Program-made: the position numbers and the translations under genes
The notes under the pieces: generated by a model
The model's input: the letters and a program-made list of their open reading frames with translations, nothing else
Databases searched by the model: none
Told to the model about the DNA's origin: nothing
NCBI RefSeq assembly: GCF_000426225.1
Contig: NZ_AUEY01000018.1
Span: 1 to 63,289, forward strand
Reading direction: 5' to 3'
From: Desulforegula conservatrix Mb1Pa
GTDB taxonomy: Bacteria; Desulfobacterota; Desulfobacteria; Desulfobacterales; Desulforegulaceae
Length of the DNA stretch: 63,289 bases
Shown here: positions 6,890-15,828 of the stretch, in pieces
How the letters are laid out: every line of letters begins with the position of its first letter
Numbering within the stretch: the stretch's first letter is position 1

Positions 6890-7154
6890 CCTTTCTTTCA
6901 AATCCACGCAAAACCAAAATTCTTAAATAACGCTTATAATCTCTTTAAAAATCAGATCATATAATATATCTGTATTCTTAATTTGTGGCTCTGTTTCGCT
7001 TATGCTTTAAAAGCATAATTGCTGGCTCAGTTCCCGTTAAGACAGCTAATATTTTTAATAAAAAAGAGGCCTCAGGGGAGGCAATCTACTCCTTAAAAAC
7101 CAAAGACAGACAGGAGTCATAAGGACATTTAACGACATAGTTGTGATAATGATT

Positions 7155-7199
7155 GCCTCCGGCGGGTCGCTTTTTGAAAAAGCTCCGCAAAAAACTTTC
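7155..7199 (+). repeat. Dispersed repeat family 2, short copy
   Basis: Contains GGCGGGTCGCTTTTTGAAAA followed by AGCTCCGCAAAAAACTTT, the core shared by copies near 12250, 18790, 27215, 50460 and 60020. The core forms a GCTTTTTGAAAAAGC hairpin. This copy lacks the longer flanking arm seen in others. Confidence 0.6.
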
Positions 7200-7258
7200 A
7201 GGTAATTAGACCGATGTCCGTCAAGTTTTAACCACTGTTTTTTAGAACGGAAACAAAA

Positions 7259-7768
7259 ATGTATGAGTTGAAATATCTGTCAAATTACTCTGCCCAAATC
7301 ACAGATAAGGTTAGGTCCCTGATTGAAAGCGGACAGCTTGGCGAGGTTATACAAAAAAAATACCCCATAATACAGCATGACATCGCCTCTGATAAAGCGC
7401 TTTATGATTACACCATTGGAATAAAAAATGAATATCTTAAAAAGACACGCCCTATAAGCAAAGTTGTATACGATGACAAAATAAGTGTAATCAACCATTC
7501 CCTCGGATTGCATACCCATGTGTCCAGAATCCAGGGGAAAAAGCTTAAATCCAAGAACGAAATCAGAATAGCCTCTATTTTTAAAAAAGCTCCCATAGAA
7601 TTTCTAAAAATGATTGTGGTTCATGAGCTTGCTCATTTAAAAGAAAAAGACCACGACAAGTCATTCTATAGCTTATGCGAGCACATGGAACCTTCCTACC
7701 ACCAGCTGGAATTCGATTTAAGGCTTTACCTTACTCACCTTGACTTAAATGGCGCTTATGATCGTTGA
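7259..7768 (+). CDS. YgjP-like (DUF45/SprT-type) metallopeptidase domain protein
   Basis: A 169-residue cytoplasmic protein. The C-terminal half has the zincin motif HELAHLKEKDHDKSF (HExxH plus a downstream His), as in YgjP/DUF45 proteins, which have a gluzincin-like fold. The N-terminal half (ISVINHSLGLHTHVSR, then a basic strand) fits the family's beta region. The substrate is unknown in general for this family. The upstream ribosome-binding site is weak (ACGGA). It lies 98 nt before the DUF401 gene on the same strand and is the first host gene after the prophage end. Confidence 0.75.
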   Translation: MYELKYLSNYSAQITDKVRSLIESGQLGEVIQKKYPIIQHDIASDKALYDYTIGIKNEYLKKTRPISKVVYDDKISVINHSLGLHTHVSRIQGKKLKSKNEIRIASIFKKAPIEFLKMIVVHELAHLKEKDHDKSFYSLCEHMEPSYHQLEFDLRLYLTHLDLNGAYDR

Positions 7769-7866
7769 AAGACTTAGCAGGTCAATAATTCCAATGATCT
7801 TTGAAAAAAAATCATATATACGGATTCTTTTATTGTCTTGATAACGGAATTCAGGTTCGAGGCTAT

Positions 7867-9177
7867 ATGAATACCCCCGATTATTCGGCAATTTTAAGGG
7901 TCATAATTGTATTTGTGGTCATGTTTCTCACCATAAGAAAAAAATATTCCATTTCATCTGTTTTTTTTGGCGGAAGTGTTTTGCTTTCACTTTTTTTTAC
8001 CATGCCATTCAAAAACTATATCCTGTCTTTTTTATCATCGCTTATTGCATCAAAGACTCTTTCCCTTGGGGTAATTGTCTCCCTGATAATTATTTTCGGA
8101 GATCTTCTTGAAAAATCAGGGTCAACATCAAGGATGGCAGAGATATTCAAGGACAATGAAAGAGGCCGGAAAATAGGACTCGCCGCATTTCCGGCAATAA
8201 TAGGACTCCTCCCAGTTCCAGGAGGAGCCGTGTTTTCAGCGCCAATGGTAAAAACCCTTGCGGATAGCCATAAAATCGGCCCATCAAGAATGAGTCTCAT
8301 AAATTACTGGTACAGACATGTGTGGGAATATCTGTGGCCACTTTATCCTGGAGTAATCCTTGCTTCTTCAATAAGCGGAATGGGATTTGACGTGTTAGCA
8401 TTATACATGTCCCCATTTACGATCTTAGCAATATTGATAGGGATCGTGTATTTGCCTTCCGGCCGGATATCCCTTGATTACAAAATAAAGACAAATAAAA
8501 ATTCACGGGATGATATGAGCCCGATTTTTCAGCGCGGCATCAAAGAAATCTCACCAATACTTTTGGTTATTATACCAGTGCTCACAATTTCACCTATATT
8601 TGCAAGAATTTTTCCGGAAGCACATATGATTAGGGATTTAATACTCATGGCATCCCTCATTTCAGGGATACTTTTTGTTATCATTACAAACAGGCTTGAT
8701 ATGATGACCGTGAAGGCAGCCATACTGGACAAAAGATTGGCAGACATGATCTTAATGGTGGTGTCAATAATGGTCTTCAAAAAAATTCTTGAGGATACAG
8801 GGGCCGCCGGCCAGATTGGAAGTGAAATTACAGGTGCTGGAATCCCGATTTATCTTTCAGCCTTTTTCCTGCCATTTCTAACAGGAATTGTGACAGGAAT
8901 AAGCGTAGCATTCATAGGCATAAGCCTTCCTGTGATTATTTCTCTTTGTTCGGTTTCAGGAAATACCGCATTAATAGAACCCGTTACCATCCTTGCAATA
9001 GCAAGCGGATTCATGGGAGTAATGCTCTCGCCTCTTCACCTGTGTCTTATCCTCTCTAACTCATTTTTCGGTGCTGATTCTTTGACTTTTTACAAAAGAC
9101 TTGTTCCTCTCTGCATTTTAATCATTGTTTTCACATTTCTGTATTTTCATTTAATCATGCTAATAAACAAGCCCTGA
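7867..9177 (+). CDS. DUF401 family integral membrane permease
   Basis: A 437-residue protein from ATG 7867 (GAGG just upstream); the frame is open back to a TTG at 7801. It has about ten hydrophobic segments. The family signature is clear: LLPVPGGAVFSAPMV near residue 120, then NYWYRHVWEYLWPLYPG. DUF401 proteins look like anion or organic-acid permeases, but no substrate is established. The C-terminal half repeats the motif style of the N-terminal half, as in transporters with inverted repeats. It could be cotranscribed with the upstream metallopeptidase gene. Confidence 0.8.
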   Translation: MNTPDYSAILRVIIVFVVMFLTIRKKYSISSVFFGGSVLLSLFFTMPFKNYILSFLSSLIASKTLSLGVIVSLIIIFGDLLEKSGSTSRMAEIFKDNERGRKIGLAAFPAIIGLLPVPGGAVFSAPMVKTLADSHKIGPSRMSLINYWYRHVWEYLWPLYPGVILASSISGMGFDVLALYMSPFTILAILIGIVYLPSGRISLDYKIKTNKNSRDDMSPIFQRGIKEISPILLVIIPVLTISPIFARIFPEAHMIRDLILMASLISGILFVIITNRLDMMTVKAAILDKRLADMILMVVSIMVFKKILEDTGAAGQIGSEITGAGIPIYLSAFFLPFLTGIVTGISVAFIGISLPVIISLCSVSGNTALIEPVTILAIASGFMGVMLSPLHLCLILSNSFFGADSLTFYKRLVPLCILIIVFTFLYFHLIMLINKP

Positions 9178-9288
9178 GTAATTCATCATTTGATCAATAA
9201 TAAAACCGCCTCTTTCAAAAAAAGACGCGCCCATGAGGGCACGGCGGGACAGCTCGGTTCAGCCCTGAAAAGTTGACATGATTTCCTT

Positions 9289-9316
9289 TTGACATTTGGG
9301 AATAAAGCGATATAAC
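9289..9316 (+). promoter_or_regulatory. Predicted sigma-70 promoter of the phosphate-transport operon
   Basis: TTGACA (9289-9294), a 16-nt spacer and TATAAC (9311-9316), 47 bp before the DUF47 start codon. A second TTGACA lies 16 bp upstream at 9273-9278. Together the two give a direct repeat that might also bind a regulator. I see no clear Pho box. Confidence 0.5.
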
Positions 9317-9362
9317 CGCCTTGTTAATAATAATAGAAATCTAATAAGGAGCTAATGATAAT

Positions 9363-10007
9363 ATGAAGTTAGGCATTCTCGAAAGGATCCTTCCTCCGCC
9401 GGAAAAAAAATTTTACAGCCTTTTTGAAGATGGGGCAGGAATCTGTGCGGAGACAGCAAAACTATATCATCAAATCATAAATTCTGATGAAGCATACCAG
9501 GAAGACCATCTTATTCAGGCAAAAACTCTTAAAAGGATGAGTTCCAATATTTCTAAAGAGAATCTTGCCCTTCTTAATGCTTCATTCATAACCCCCATAG
9601 ACAGAGAAGATATCCAGCTCATTTCATCACTGCTTTCAAGAATATCGAAAAGCATTGTAAAATCATGCATCAATCTCAAAATCTACAATATCGATCATTA
9701 CAACGGATTCATGAAAAAGCAGTCTGAAACCTTGTTAAAGGCCACAGAAGAGCTTAAAAACGTAATTACTCTTCTGAAAAAAGGCCCCTCGCTCAAGGAA
9801 GTGACCGAATGTCATCATAGAATGAAGGAGATCGAAAACCACGGAGATGAAATTCTTTACCAGGCAACCCAGGAGCTTTATTCAGGCGCCCATGACGCTC
9901 TTCATGTTCTCAAAATGAGGGATATTTACAAGAATATTGAAAATGCTCTTGATATCTGTTCTGCCATTTCAGACGAGATAGTTAATATCGTTCTCAAGCA
10001 TGATTAG
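9363..10007 (+). CDS. DUF47 (PhoU-like) accessory protein of Pit transporter
   Basis: A 214-residue all-helical protein with the PhoU-like DUF47 pattern, including EIENHGDEILYQATQELYSG, where acidic residues are thought to bind metal. It begins with the typical phrase ILERILPPPEKKFYSLFEDGA. It is 38 nt upstream of a pit gene, the usual arrangement, and is thought to control or support phosphate uptake at the membrane. AAGGAG lies about 12 nt upstream, and a good sigma-70 promoter precedes the gene. Confidence 0.9.
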   Translation: MKLGILERILPPPEKKFYSLFEDGAGICAETAKLYHQIINSDEAYQEDHLIQAKTLKRMSSNISKENLALLNASFITPIDREDIQLISSLLSRISKSIVKSCINLKIYNIDHYNGFMKKQSETLLKATEELKNVITLLKKGPSLKEVTECHHRMKEIENHGDEILYQATQELYSGAHDALHVLKMRDIYKNIENALDICSAISDEIVNIVLKHD

Positions 10008-10045
10008 GCTAAATCAGGACAGACAGGTAGCGGGGAACTTAGAAA

Positions 10046-11029
10046 ATGACATATGCTCTTCTGATTGTTGTAGTTATAACAGCAGTTATTTTTGAATATA
10101 TTAACGGCTTTCACGATTCAGCCAATGCAATAGCCACGGTTGTATCAACAAAGGTTCTTACTGCAAGGGCTGCAATCATATACGCCGGCGTGCTAAACAT
10201 GGGCGGCGCCCTCCTTGGAACCCATGTAGCTAGCACAGTGGGCAAGGGAATTGTTGAAACATCCAGTGTAACCCAGGGTGTAATACTCTGCGCTCTTTTT
10301 TCCGCCATCATATGGAATCTTATCACATGGTATTATGCAATCCCTTCAAGCTCTTCCCATGCCCTGATCGGCGGACTTATGGGAGCTTCAATTGCAAAAT
10401 CAGGTTTAGGCGTTGTAAAAATCCACGGAGTAGCCGAGAAAGTGCTCATTCCAATGGTAACATCTCCGCTGATAGGACTTGTAATAGGCTTTTTTTTCAT
10501 GGTGGTAATTTTGTGGGTGTTTTCTAAAAGCAACCCGGACAAGGTCAATAAATACTTCAAAAAGCTTCAGCTGCTATCTTCGGGCGTAATGGCTCTCAGT
10601 CATGGGACAAACGATGCCCAGAAAACCATGGGGATCATAACGCTTGCTCTTGTGAGCTTTCATTCCCTTGATTCATTTGAGGTTCCCAAATGGGTTATTT
10701 TTCTCTGCGCAATAACCATGGGCTTAGGAACAATGGCCGGAGGATGGAAGATCATCAGGACAATGGGCAGCAAAATGATCAAGCTCAAACCTGTTCACGG
10801 CTTTGCAGCTGAAACATCTGCCGCCGCTGTTATTCTTGGCGCTTCCCATTTCGGGATACCAATAAGCACCACACATGTAATATCGACATCAATAATGGGC
10901 GTCGGAAGCACCAAGGGAATACACGCCGTAAAATGGGGACTTGTCGGAAATATTGTAATGGCATGGATTCTTACCATTCCTACATGCATGCTTATCGCCG
11001 GGGTTATCTATCATATTCTGCCCTTATAA
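10046..11029 (+). CDS. pit: Low-affinity inorganic phosphate transporter, Pit family
   Basis: A 327-residue protein with about ten membrane segments and the two PiT signature repeats: EYINGFHDSANAIATVVSTK near the N-terminus and ALSHGTNDAQKTMGIITL in the middle, each with the GxxDxAN / GxNDAQ core. It imports phosphate, probably as a metal-phosphate complex, using the proton or sodium gradient. It is cotranscribed with the DUF47 gene and followed by a clean terminator. Its length matches short bacterial Pit proteins. Confidence 0.93.
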   Translation: MTYALLIVVVITAVIFEYINGFHDSANAIATVVSTKVLTARAAIIYAGVLNMGGALLGTHVASTVGKGIVETSSVTQGVILCALFSAIIWNLITWYYAIPSSSSHALIGGLMGASIAKSGLGVVKIHGVAEKVLIPMVTSPLIGLVIGFFFMVVILWVFSKSNPDKVNKYFKKLQLLSSGVMALSHGTNDAQKTMGIITLALVSFHSLDSFEVPKWVIFLCAITMGLGTMAGGWKIIRTMGSKMIKLKPVHGFAAETSAAAVILGASHFGIPISTTHVISTSIMGVGSTKGIHAVKWGLVGNIVMAWILTIPTCMLIAGVIYHILPL

Positions 11030-11055
11030 ATAAAACGTTTCTGTTATTTCTGTTA

Positions 11056-11082
11056 AAAAAGGCGGCCCCAGGCTGCCTTTTT
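11056..11082 (+). terminator. Intrinsic terminator of the DUF47-pit operon
   Basis: Stem AAAAAGGCGGC/GCTGCCTTTTT with one G-U pair and a 5-nt loop, ending in T. It lies 27 nt after the pit stop codon, immediately before a family 1 repeat. Confidence 0.85.
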
Positions 11083-11088
11083 AATTTT

Positions 11089-11223
11089 GACAAGATCTCA
11101 AAAAGTCCGATTGCCGTCATTCCGGCGCAGGTATAGATCCATAACTACCTGGAAATACAAACAGGCCTAATAACATCCGGCATTACGCTGATGCCTTTTT
11201 CTGACTTTTTGAGAAACCATCAA
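11089..11223 (+). repeat. Dispersed repeat family 1, copy 1
   Basis: About 135 bp with terminal inverted repeats: GACAAGATCTCAAAAAGTCC at the left and a diverged GACTTTTTGAGAAACCATCAA at the right. The inner block GTCATTCCGGCGCAGG is shared with the other copies. The second inner arm is degenerate. It is in forward orientation just after the pit terminator. Confidence 0.7.
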
Positions 11224-11398
11224 GTTTGTATATATTCGGTTTCCCCCCTTATCATCCTTGCAGAGAGTAAATTCATAAAAAGGAGCCTCAAGATACTGAT
11301 ATTAACCCAATTTTAATCTTTAGTTTTTAAAAGGGATAATGTAGATTTAAAGAAAATTCTGGATCACAATTCAAACAAATACCAAGGAGGGAAGAATC

Positions 11399-12067
11399 AT
11401 GAAAAATGACTTTATGATATATACCTCGAGAGCCATCACACTGATCCGCAAAAACATATTCACGTGTATTCTTCCGGCAATTTTTTATGCATTATTCATA
11501 CATAATCCATATATTGCATCAAATCAGGGGCTCTTTTTCCTGATGTCCATAATTCTGATTTTCTTCCCTTATCCTTATGTTTACGGGAAAATTGCGGAGA
11601 TCATATCAAACTGCAGAAAATCATCCTGCATTATTCTCGTTAAGACCCATTGGGCGAACTATCTTATTGCAAGTCTGATACTAAGCACCCCTGCCCTTCT
11701 GCTCGGGCTGACAGGTGAATCATCTTTTATTGAAGAAGCAGGATCGTTTGTGATCGACATTGCAACTCTTTATGTATTTCCCCTTGTTTTTCTTCAGAAA
11801 ACAAGCATTTCAAGCATCCTTCTCGGAATAAAATGCCTTATCGGAAATTTCTCATACAGCCTTCCTCTTATAATAATTAAAGGTATGCAGAGCATAATAC
11901 TTTCTATGGTTCAAAGAATGATGGAAGGTCAAAAAAGTTTAATGGCAGATGTTTTTTCTTCCGTGGCAGGAGCCGCCAGCATTATGGTAAGCGTTTATAT
12001 CTTCATTGTTGCGGCGATGGTTCTTAAGGATCACCTCGTAAACCTTGATGATGAATGTACAGGGTGA
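11399..12067 (+). CDS. Integral membrane protein, unknown function
   Basis: A 222-residue protein with GGAGGG upstream. It has about five hydrophobic segments (residues about 20 to 60, 85 to 105, 120 to 135, 155 to 170, 185 to 210) and a hydrophilic end containing KDHLVNLDDE. The overall layout resembles DUF975-like or glycerophosphoryl-type membrane proteins, but no motif decides it. It stands alone between repeats, with its own AT-rich upstream region (11224-11398) and no obvious partner. Confidence 0.65.
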   Translation: MKNDFMIYTSRAITLIRKNIFTCILPAIFYALFIHNPYIASNQGLFFLMSIILIFFPYPYVYGKIAEIISNCRKSSCIILVKTHWANYLIASLILSTPALLLGLTGESSFIEEAGSFVIDIATLYVFPLVFLQKTSISSILLGIKCLIGNFSYSLPLIIIKGMQSIILSMVQRMMEGQKSLMADVFSSVAGAASIMVSVYIFIVAAMVLKDHLVNLDDECTG

Positions 12068-12152
12068 AATAATTGTCGTTGATCAACCGGGCACAATTTT
12101 CTCATAGGGAGTTTAATTTACGTCTCATTCTAATTTAAATCGAACATTATGG

Positions 12153-12287
12153 GCCTTATATGGTTAAATTACAGTAAAAAAAGGCCGATTCGTAGGTCGG
12201 ATTAGAGCGTCCTTTGCTCGTAATCCGACATTGATCCGAATAACTCCGGCGGTTGCTTTTTTTTGAAAAAAGCTCCGCAAAAAAAAT
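12153..12287 (+). repeat. Dispersed repeat family 2, long-arm copy
   Basis: It starts CCTTATATGGTTAAATTACAG, contains an internal palindromic pair (TCGTAGGTCGGATTA and TCGTAATCCGACATTG), and ends in the GCTTTTTTTTGAAAAAAGCTC core. It is nearly collinear with 59925-60062 on the plus strand and with 47470-47605 on the minus strand. Confidence 0.65.
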
Positions 12288-12334
12288 CATGATATGGGAT
12301 TCAAAAATAACCATACGGGATGTAAGAGCTTGTT

Positions 12335-12461
12335 ATACCATTTTCAAATCAAAGATGAAATCAAGGCGGCAAGGAGGAGGCGACGCAAACGTACGTGGTT
12401 TGTACGTTGAGGAGCTGACGACGATGCCAACATAGATAGCGCTTTGATTTGGAATTGGTAT
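12335..12461. mobile_element. MITE-like element with 20-bp terminal inverted repeats
   Basis: The left end ATACCATTTTCAAATCAAAG (12335-12354) matches the reverse complement of the right end (12442-12461) at 18 of 20 positions. Inside is a GC-richer palindromic core around AACGTACGTGGTTTGTACGTT. There is no transposase gene. A 60-codon open frame across it has no coding character. A GCATTAC/GTAATGC hairpin (12467-12486) follows. Confidence 0.5.
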
Positions 12462-12501
12462 TAAATGCATTACGTTCCGGTAATGCTATCTAAACATTTT
12501 T

Positions 12502-13737
12502 TCAAAAAGACTTTTCCAGCGCCGCAATCCCCGTTGATTTTATTTCAAGATCAAATAATGCGAGTCCGAGCTTTCTTTTGTCAGATGATATCCCAGCCTC
12601 AAATGGAGTAATCCTTTTGCTGAAAATGAGTTCAATCTCTATCTTGCCATCAGGTTTTACCATCGAACTGCTGAAATAGATACGGAATATCCTTTTATCA
12701 GAACTTTCAAAAATCAATCTTTTGACTTTAATACCGTTAACATGGACATCTGCAAAATTTGGTTCAGAAAGAAAAAATGGCATGGCATTCAACTCAAGAA
12801 CATAGCCTGGGTCAGTTTCATATTTATCAATTTTTGTTCTGATTATGGCATTATCACTATCAGTCCACGAAAAAGATGATTCTGCTTCAGGCGATGAAAA
12901 ACCTTCAACTTCCATATCAATATTTGATGATCCATACCCAAAAGATTTCTTTTTACAGGTCCTGGAAGGAATTCCGCCTTTTATTATAACTCCGATGCCG
13001 CCCCATATCTGGGAATCACTTTCAATGATTTCAAGATGATCATACCCGGATTTGATGGAATTCCAAAAAACATCTACTTCTGCAGCGTGGGACACTGTTC
13101 CGGGAGGATGGTGTACTATATCATGAAAACAAATCAACCCTCCATCCTTGACTATATGAGAATACAGTTCAAAATCCTTTTTTACGCCTTCAAGAGAGTG
13201 ATCTCCATCTATAAAAATAAAATCGAATTTTCTTCCTGATATAAATCTTTCGGCAACAGTCAGAGTAGATATGTCTTGGGAATTCCGTTCAATAATTCTT
13301 AGTTTTTGTTTCTTGCCAATAAAAGATTTAAATAATGCTCTTCTTGCAATCGAATAAGTAGTCTTAAATCTTCCGAATGGGACATCTATCCCAACAAGCT
13401 TGGCATTAGGGCGCACGCATCCTGAAAAAAGAAAAAGAGTTCCTCCATTAGCAGAACCAATCTCAAGCAAATTATTTGCTCCTGAATTTTTCAAAATTTC
13501 AAGTAGCTCATGTATCTCGCTCTTAATCTGAAGAGGAGTAAGGATACTATCAAAATCATCAAAAACGGCATTAACAAGGTCTGACACGCCAAATATTTTT
13601 TTCGCTTTTTTTATTCTATTTATATGCCTTAAACAGAATGCCAGATACTTGGCCTGAAGAAATATGCTATTTGCAACTTTGTCATGTCTCATTTGGTCTG
13701 TAGATGATTTTTCGGATCTTGTACTACCCATCATCAA
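12502..13737 (-). CDS. SAM-dependent methyltransferase fused to a beta-sandwich domain
   Basis: A 411-residue protein. Residues about 65 to 260 form a class I methyltransferase of the cephalosporin-hydroxylase/Methyltransf_24 type: glycine loop LLEIGSANGGTLFLF (91 to 105), acidic VGIDVPF, FIFIDGDHSLEG (about 173 to 184), and ICFHDIVHHPP. Residues about 270 to 411 resemble the beta-sandwich attached to surface-glycan enzymes (SFSWTDSDNAIIRTKI, DVHVNGIKVKRL, then SSDKRKLGLALFDLEI). It probably methylates a sugar or lipid carrier at the envelope. Its ATG overlaps the pyruvate kinase stop (ATGA), so translation is coupled, though no functional link is evident. Confidence 0.72.
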   Translation of the reverse strand: MMMGSTRSEKSSTDQMRHDKVANSIFLQAKYLAFCLRHINRIKKAKKIFGVSDLVNAVFDDFDSILTPLQIKSEIHELLEILKNSGANNLLEIGSANGGTLFLFSGCVRPNAKLVGIDVPFGRFKTTYSIARRALFKSFIGKKQKLRIIERNSQDISTLTVAERFISGRKFDFIFIDGDHSLEGVKKDFELYSHIVKDGGLICFHDIVHHPPGTVSHAAEVDVFWNSIKSGYDHLEIIESDSQIWGGIGVIIKGGIPSRTCKKKSFGYGSSNIDMEVEGFSSPEAESSFSWTDSDNAIIRTKIDKYETDPGYVLELNAMPFFLSEPNFADVHVNGIKVKRLIFESSDKRIFRIYFSSSMVKPDGKIEIELIFSKRITPFEAGISSDKRKLGLALFDLEIKSTGIAALEKSF

Positions 13738-15137
13738 AGCCTCTTCACCTTAACCATATTTGTAGTCCCAGCCACCCAAACAGGATGTCCAGCAGTTATG
13801 ACAATGAGATCCCCTTTTGATACAAGACCTGTTTCGAGCGCTGATTTAGCGCCGTCTTCAATCATGTCATCAGTATTTTTTGACTGTTCCGTGAGCTTTG
13901 CAAAGCAGCCCCAGTAAAGAGAAAGTCTTCGAACGATGGAAATATCCGGTGAAAGCGCGATAATTTTTGCCTTGGGCCTGAATTTCGAAATCAGCATAGC
14001 TGTAAAGCCTTTACTCGTAGGCGCCACAATTGCAGAAACCCCAAGATTCTCGGCCAGAACGCAGGACGCGTAGGCCACGGCTTCCTCAATATTTTTTTCA
14101 GGGATAAGGCTCATGTCAACCGTGCTTTTTGACGTTTTTTCGGCAGTTTCTGCAATACGCGCCATATATTGAATTGCTTTGACAGGATATTGCCCGCTTG
14201 CTGTCTCCTCTGAAAGCATTACAGCGTCGGCTCCGTCAAGTACTGCGTTTGCGACATCAGTCGCTTCGGCCCTTGTGGGTCTTGGAGAATCAACCATGGA
14301 TCTGAGCATCTGGGTAGCAATTATTACAGGCTTTCCAACAAGATTGGCTTTTTTGACAATTTCTTTCTGAAGAACAGGTACATTTTCAAGTGGGATCTCG
14401 ACCCCGAGATCACCCCGTGCAACCATCACAGCGTCACAGGCATCAATAATTGCGTCAATGGATTCAATGGCCTCATGTTTTTCAATTTTCGCAATTATGG
14501 GCACATCCTTACCAGCTGCAATAATCAACTGTCTTGCTTCGTGTATATCTGAAGCCCTTCTTACAAATGAAAGGGCCACAAAATCAATGTCGTGCTTAAG
14601 TCCGAATTCAAGATCTGCCTTGTCTTTATCAGTGAGCGAGGGTGTACTTATTGTACCTGAAGGCAGGTTTATTCCCTTGTTAGAAGTAAGGACACCACCG
14701 GTTATTACGGTGCAGAAAATCTCATCGCCCTTGATTTCACGAACTGCAAGTTCCATCATTCCGTCTGCAAGAAGAATTATGTCTCCTGATTTTACGTCCC
14801 TTGGAAGATTTTTGTATGATACAGATACTTTTCCATCCTCACCAACAAGGATTTCGGTTGTCAGAATGAGAGTACTTCCTGAGTCAAGCCTTATGCCAGG
14901 TTCTTTGACAAGACCGATCCTTATCTTTGGGCCGCAAAGATCCTGAAGTATGGCGACATGCTTTCCGAGCTCATCAGCCACCTTTCTTATCATTACAATT
15001 TTTTCGGCGTGCTGTTCGTGGGTTCCGTGGGAAAAATTGAGTCTTGCCACATTCATGCCTTCCTGGATCATTGCTTTTATGATTTCAGGAGTGCTGCTTG
15101 ATGGACCTATTGTGCATATTATTTTTGTTCTTGGCAT
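13734..15137 (-). CDS. pyk: Pyruvate kinase
   Basis: A 467-residue protein of standard length. It begins RTKIICTIGPSS, the universal N-terminus. It has the ARLNFSHGTHEQH substrate loop, the IAKIEKHEAIESIDAII motif with the catalytic Lys, MVARGDLGVEIP for metal and phosphoenolpyruvate binding, and a C-terminal alpha/beta domain. It converts PEP and ADP to pyruvate and ATP in the cytosol. GGTGA precedes the start. A methyltransferase gene overlaps its stop codon. A family 1 repeat lies directly upstream, so the promoter must be short or lie beyond the repeat. Confidence 0.97.
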   Translation of the reverse strand: MPRTKIICTIGPSSSTPEIIKAMIQEGMNVARLNFSHGTHEQHAEKIVMIRKVADELGKHVAILQDLCGPKIRIGLVKEPGIRLDSGSTLILTTEILVGEDGKVSVSYKNLPRDVKSGDIILLADGMMELAVREIKGDEIFCTVITGGVLTSNKGINLPSGTISTPSLTDKDKADLEFGLKHDIDFVALSFVRRASDIHEARQLIIAAGKDVPIIAKIEKHEAIESIDAIIDACDAVMVARGDLGVEIPLENVPVLQKEIVKKANLVGKPVIIATQMLRSMVDSPRPTRAEATDVANAVLDGADAVMLSEETASGQYPVKAIQYMARIAETAEKTSKSTVDMSLIPEKNIEEAVAYASCVLAENLGVSAIVAPTSKGFTAMLISKFRPKAKIIALSPDISIVRRLSLYWGCFAKLTEQSKNTDDMIEDGAKSALETGLVSKGDLIVITAGHPVWVAGTTNMVKVKRL

Positions 15138-15185
15138 TTCATCACCATATGAATGTTATTTTTTGGCTATGTTCGAGTCAAATAT

Positions 15186-15320
15186 GACAAACTCTCAAAA
15201 AGTACGATTTTAAGTCATCCCGGCGCAGGCCGGAATCCAGAAACACCTGAAAATACCGGGTGCCATGTCAAGCACTGCATGACGCTTAAGCCCTTTTTCG
15301 ACTTTTTGCGAGTCCATCAA
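15186..15320 (+). repeat. Dispersed repeat family 1, copy 2
   Basis: Ends are GACAAACTCTCAAAAAGT and GACTTTTTGCGAGTCCATCAA. The inner arm CCGGCGCAGGCCGGAATCCAG is intact and the second arm is weaker. It lies upstream of pyk in forward orientation. The remainder of 15321-15828 is AT-rich with a diverged family 2 copy and no supportable gene. Confidence 0.8.
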
Positions 15321-15469
15321 ATATAGGAATATAAAAAATAAACCATTTTTGAGTTACGTTTTTTTGGAAACTTTGTGTAAAAATTCTTTTAATCTCCATC
15401 AATTAAAAAACATACACAACTTTAGGACATTTGCTTCTTATAATAATAAAAATATATGGTTCTGTCTTA

Positions 15470-15527
15470 TTTCAGCTTGAGCGCCTTCGGCGAGTCGCTT
15501 TTTGTAAAAAGGTCAGAAAAAACTTTA
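15470..15527 (+). repeat. Dispersed repeat family 2, diverged copy
   Basis: GCGCCTTCGGCGAGTCGCTT followed by a TTTGTAAAAAGGTCAGAAAA segment matches the family core with several changes; the downstream arm is hard to follow. It lies in the gap between pyk and holA. Confidence 0.45.
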
Positions 15528-15828
15528 TGATTATGTCAGATGCTTGGAAAACAATACTTTCGATATTTTTGTAAATAACTTTTTTCAGACCAGACAATCA
15601 TACTAAACATAGTACATAGCCATTTAAAAATTTAATATTTTTGAGGAGACTTAAGGACCATTTTACAAAAAGTTGTCCAAGATCCAGAATTACAAAAAGG
15701 TTTATTATTTCGCTTTTCAATATCTAAGGGGAACACAGCCTTTTTTATATATCCTTTTCCACAATTATAGAAAAAAAAGCCTGTTTTTTATATATGAACG
15801 ATCAAAAGAAATAATGGATTTACCAGTA

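Noticed and set aside
6858-7258. tRNA gene as prophage attachment site
   Set aside because: No T-arm GGTTCRANTCC or acceptor-stem pairing was found, and Mu-like elements do not need a tRNA target.
9273-9294. Pho box before the DUF47-pit operon
   Set aside because: The TTGACA repeats are spaced 16 bp rather than 11 and lack the CTGTCAT core.
12253-12435. 60-codon open frame on the plus strand
   Set aside because: It lies entirely across a family 2 repeat and the MITE-like element, has no ribosome-binding site and no protein character.
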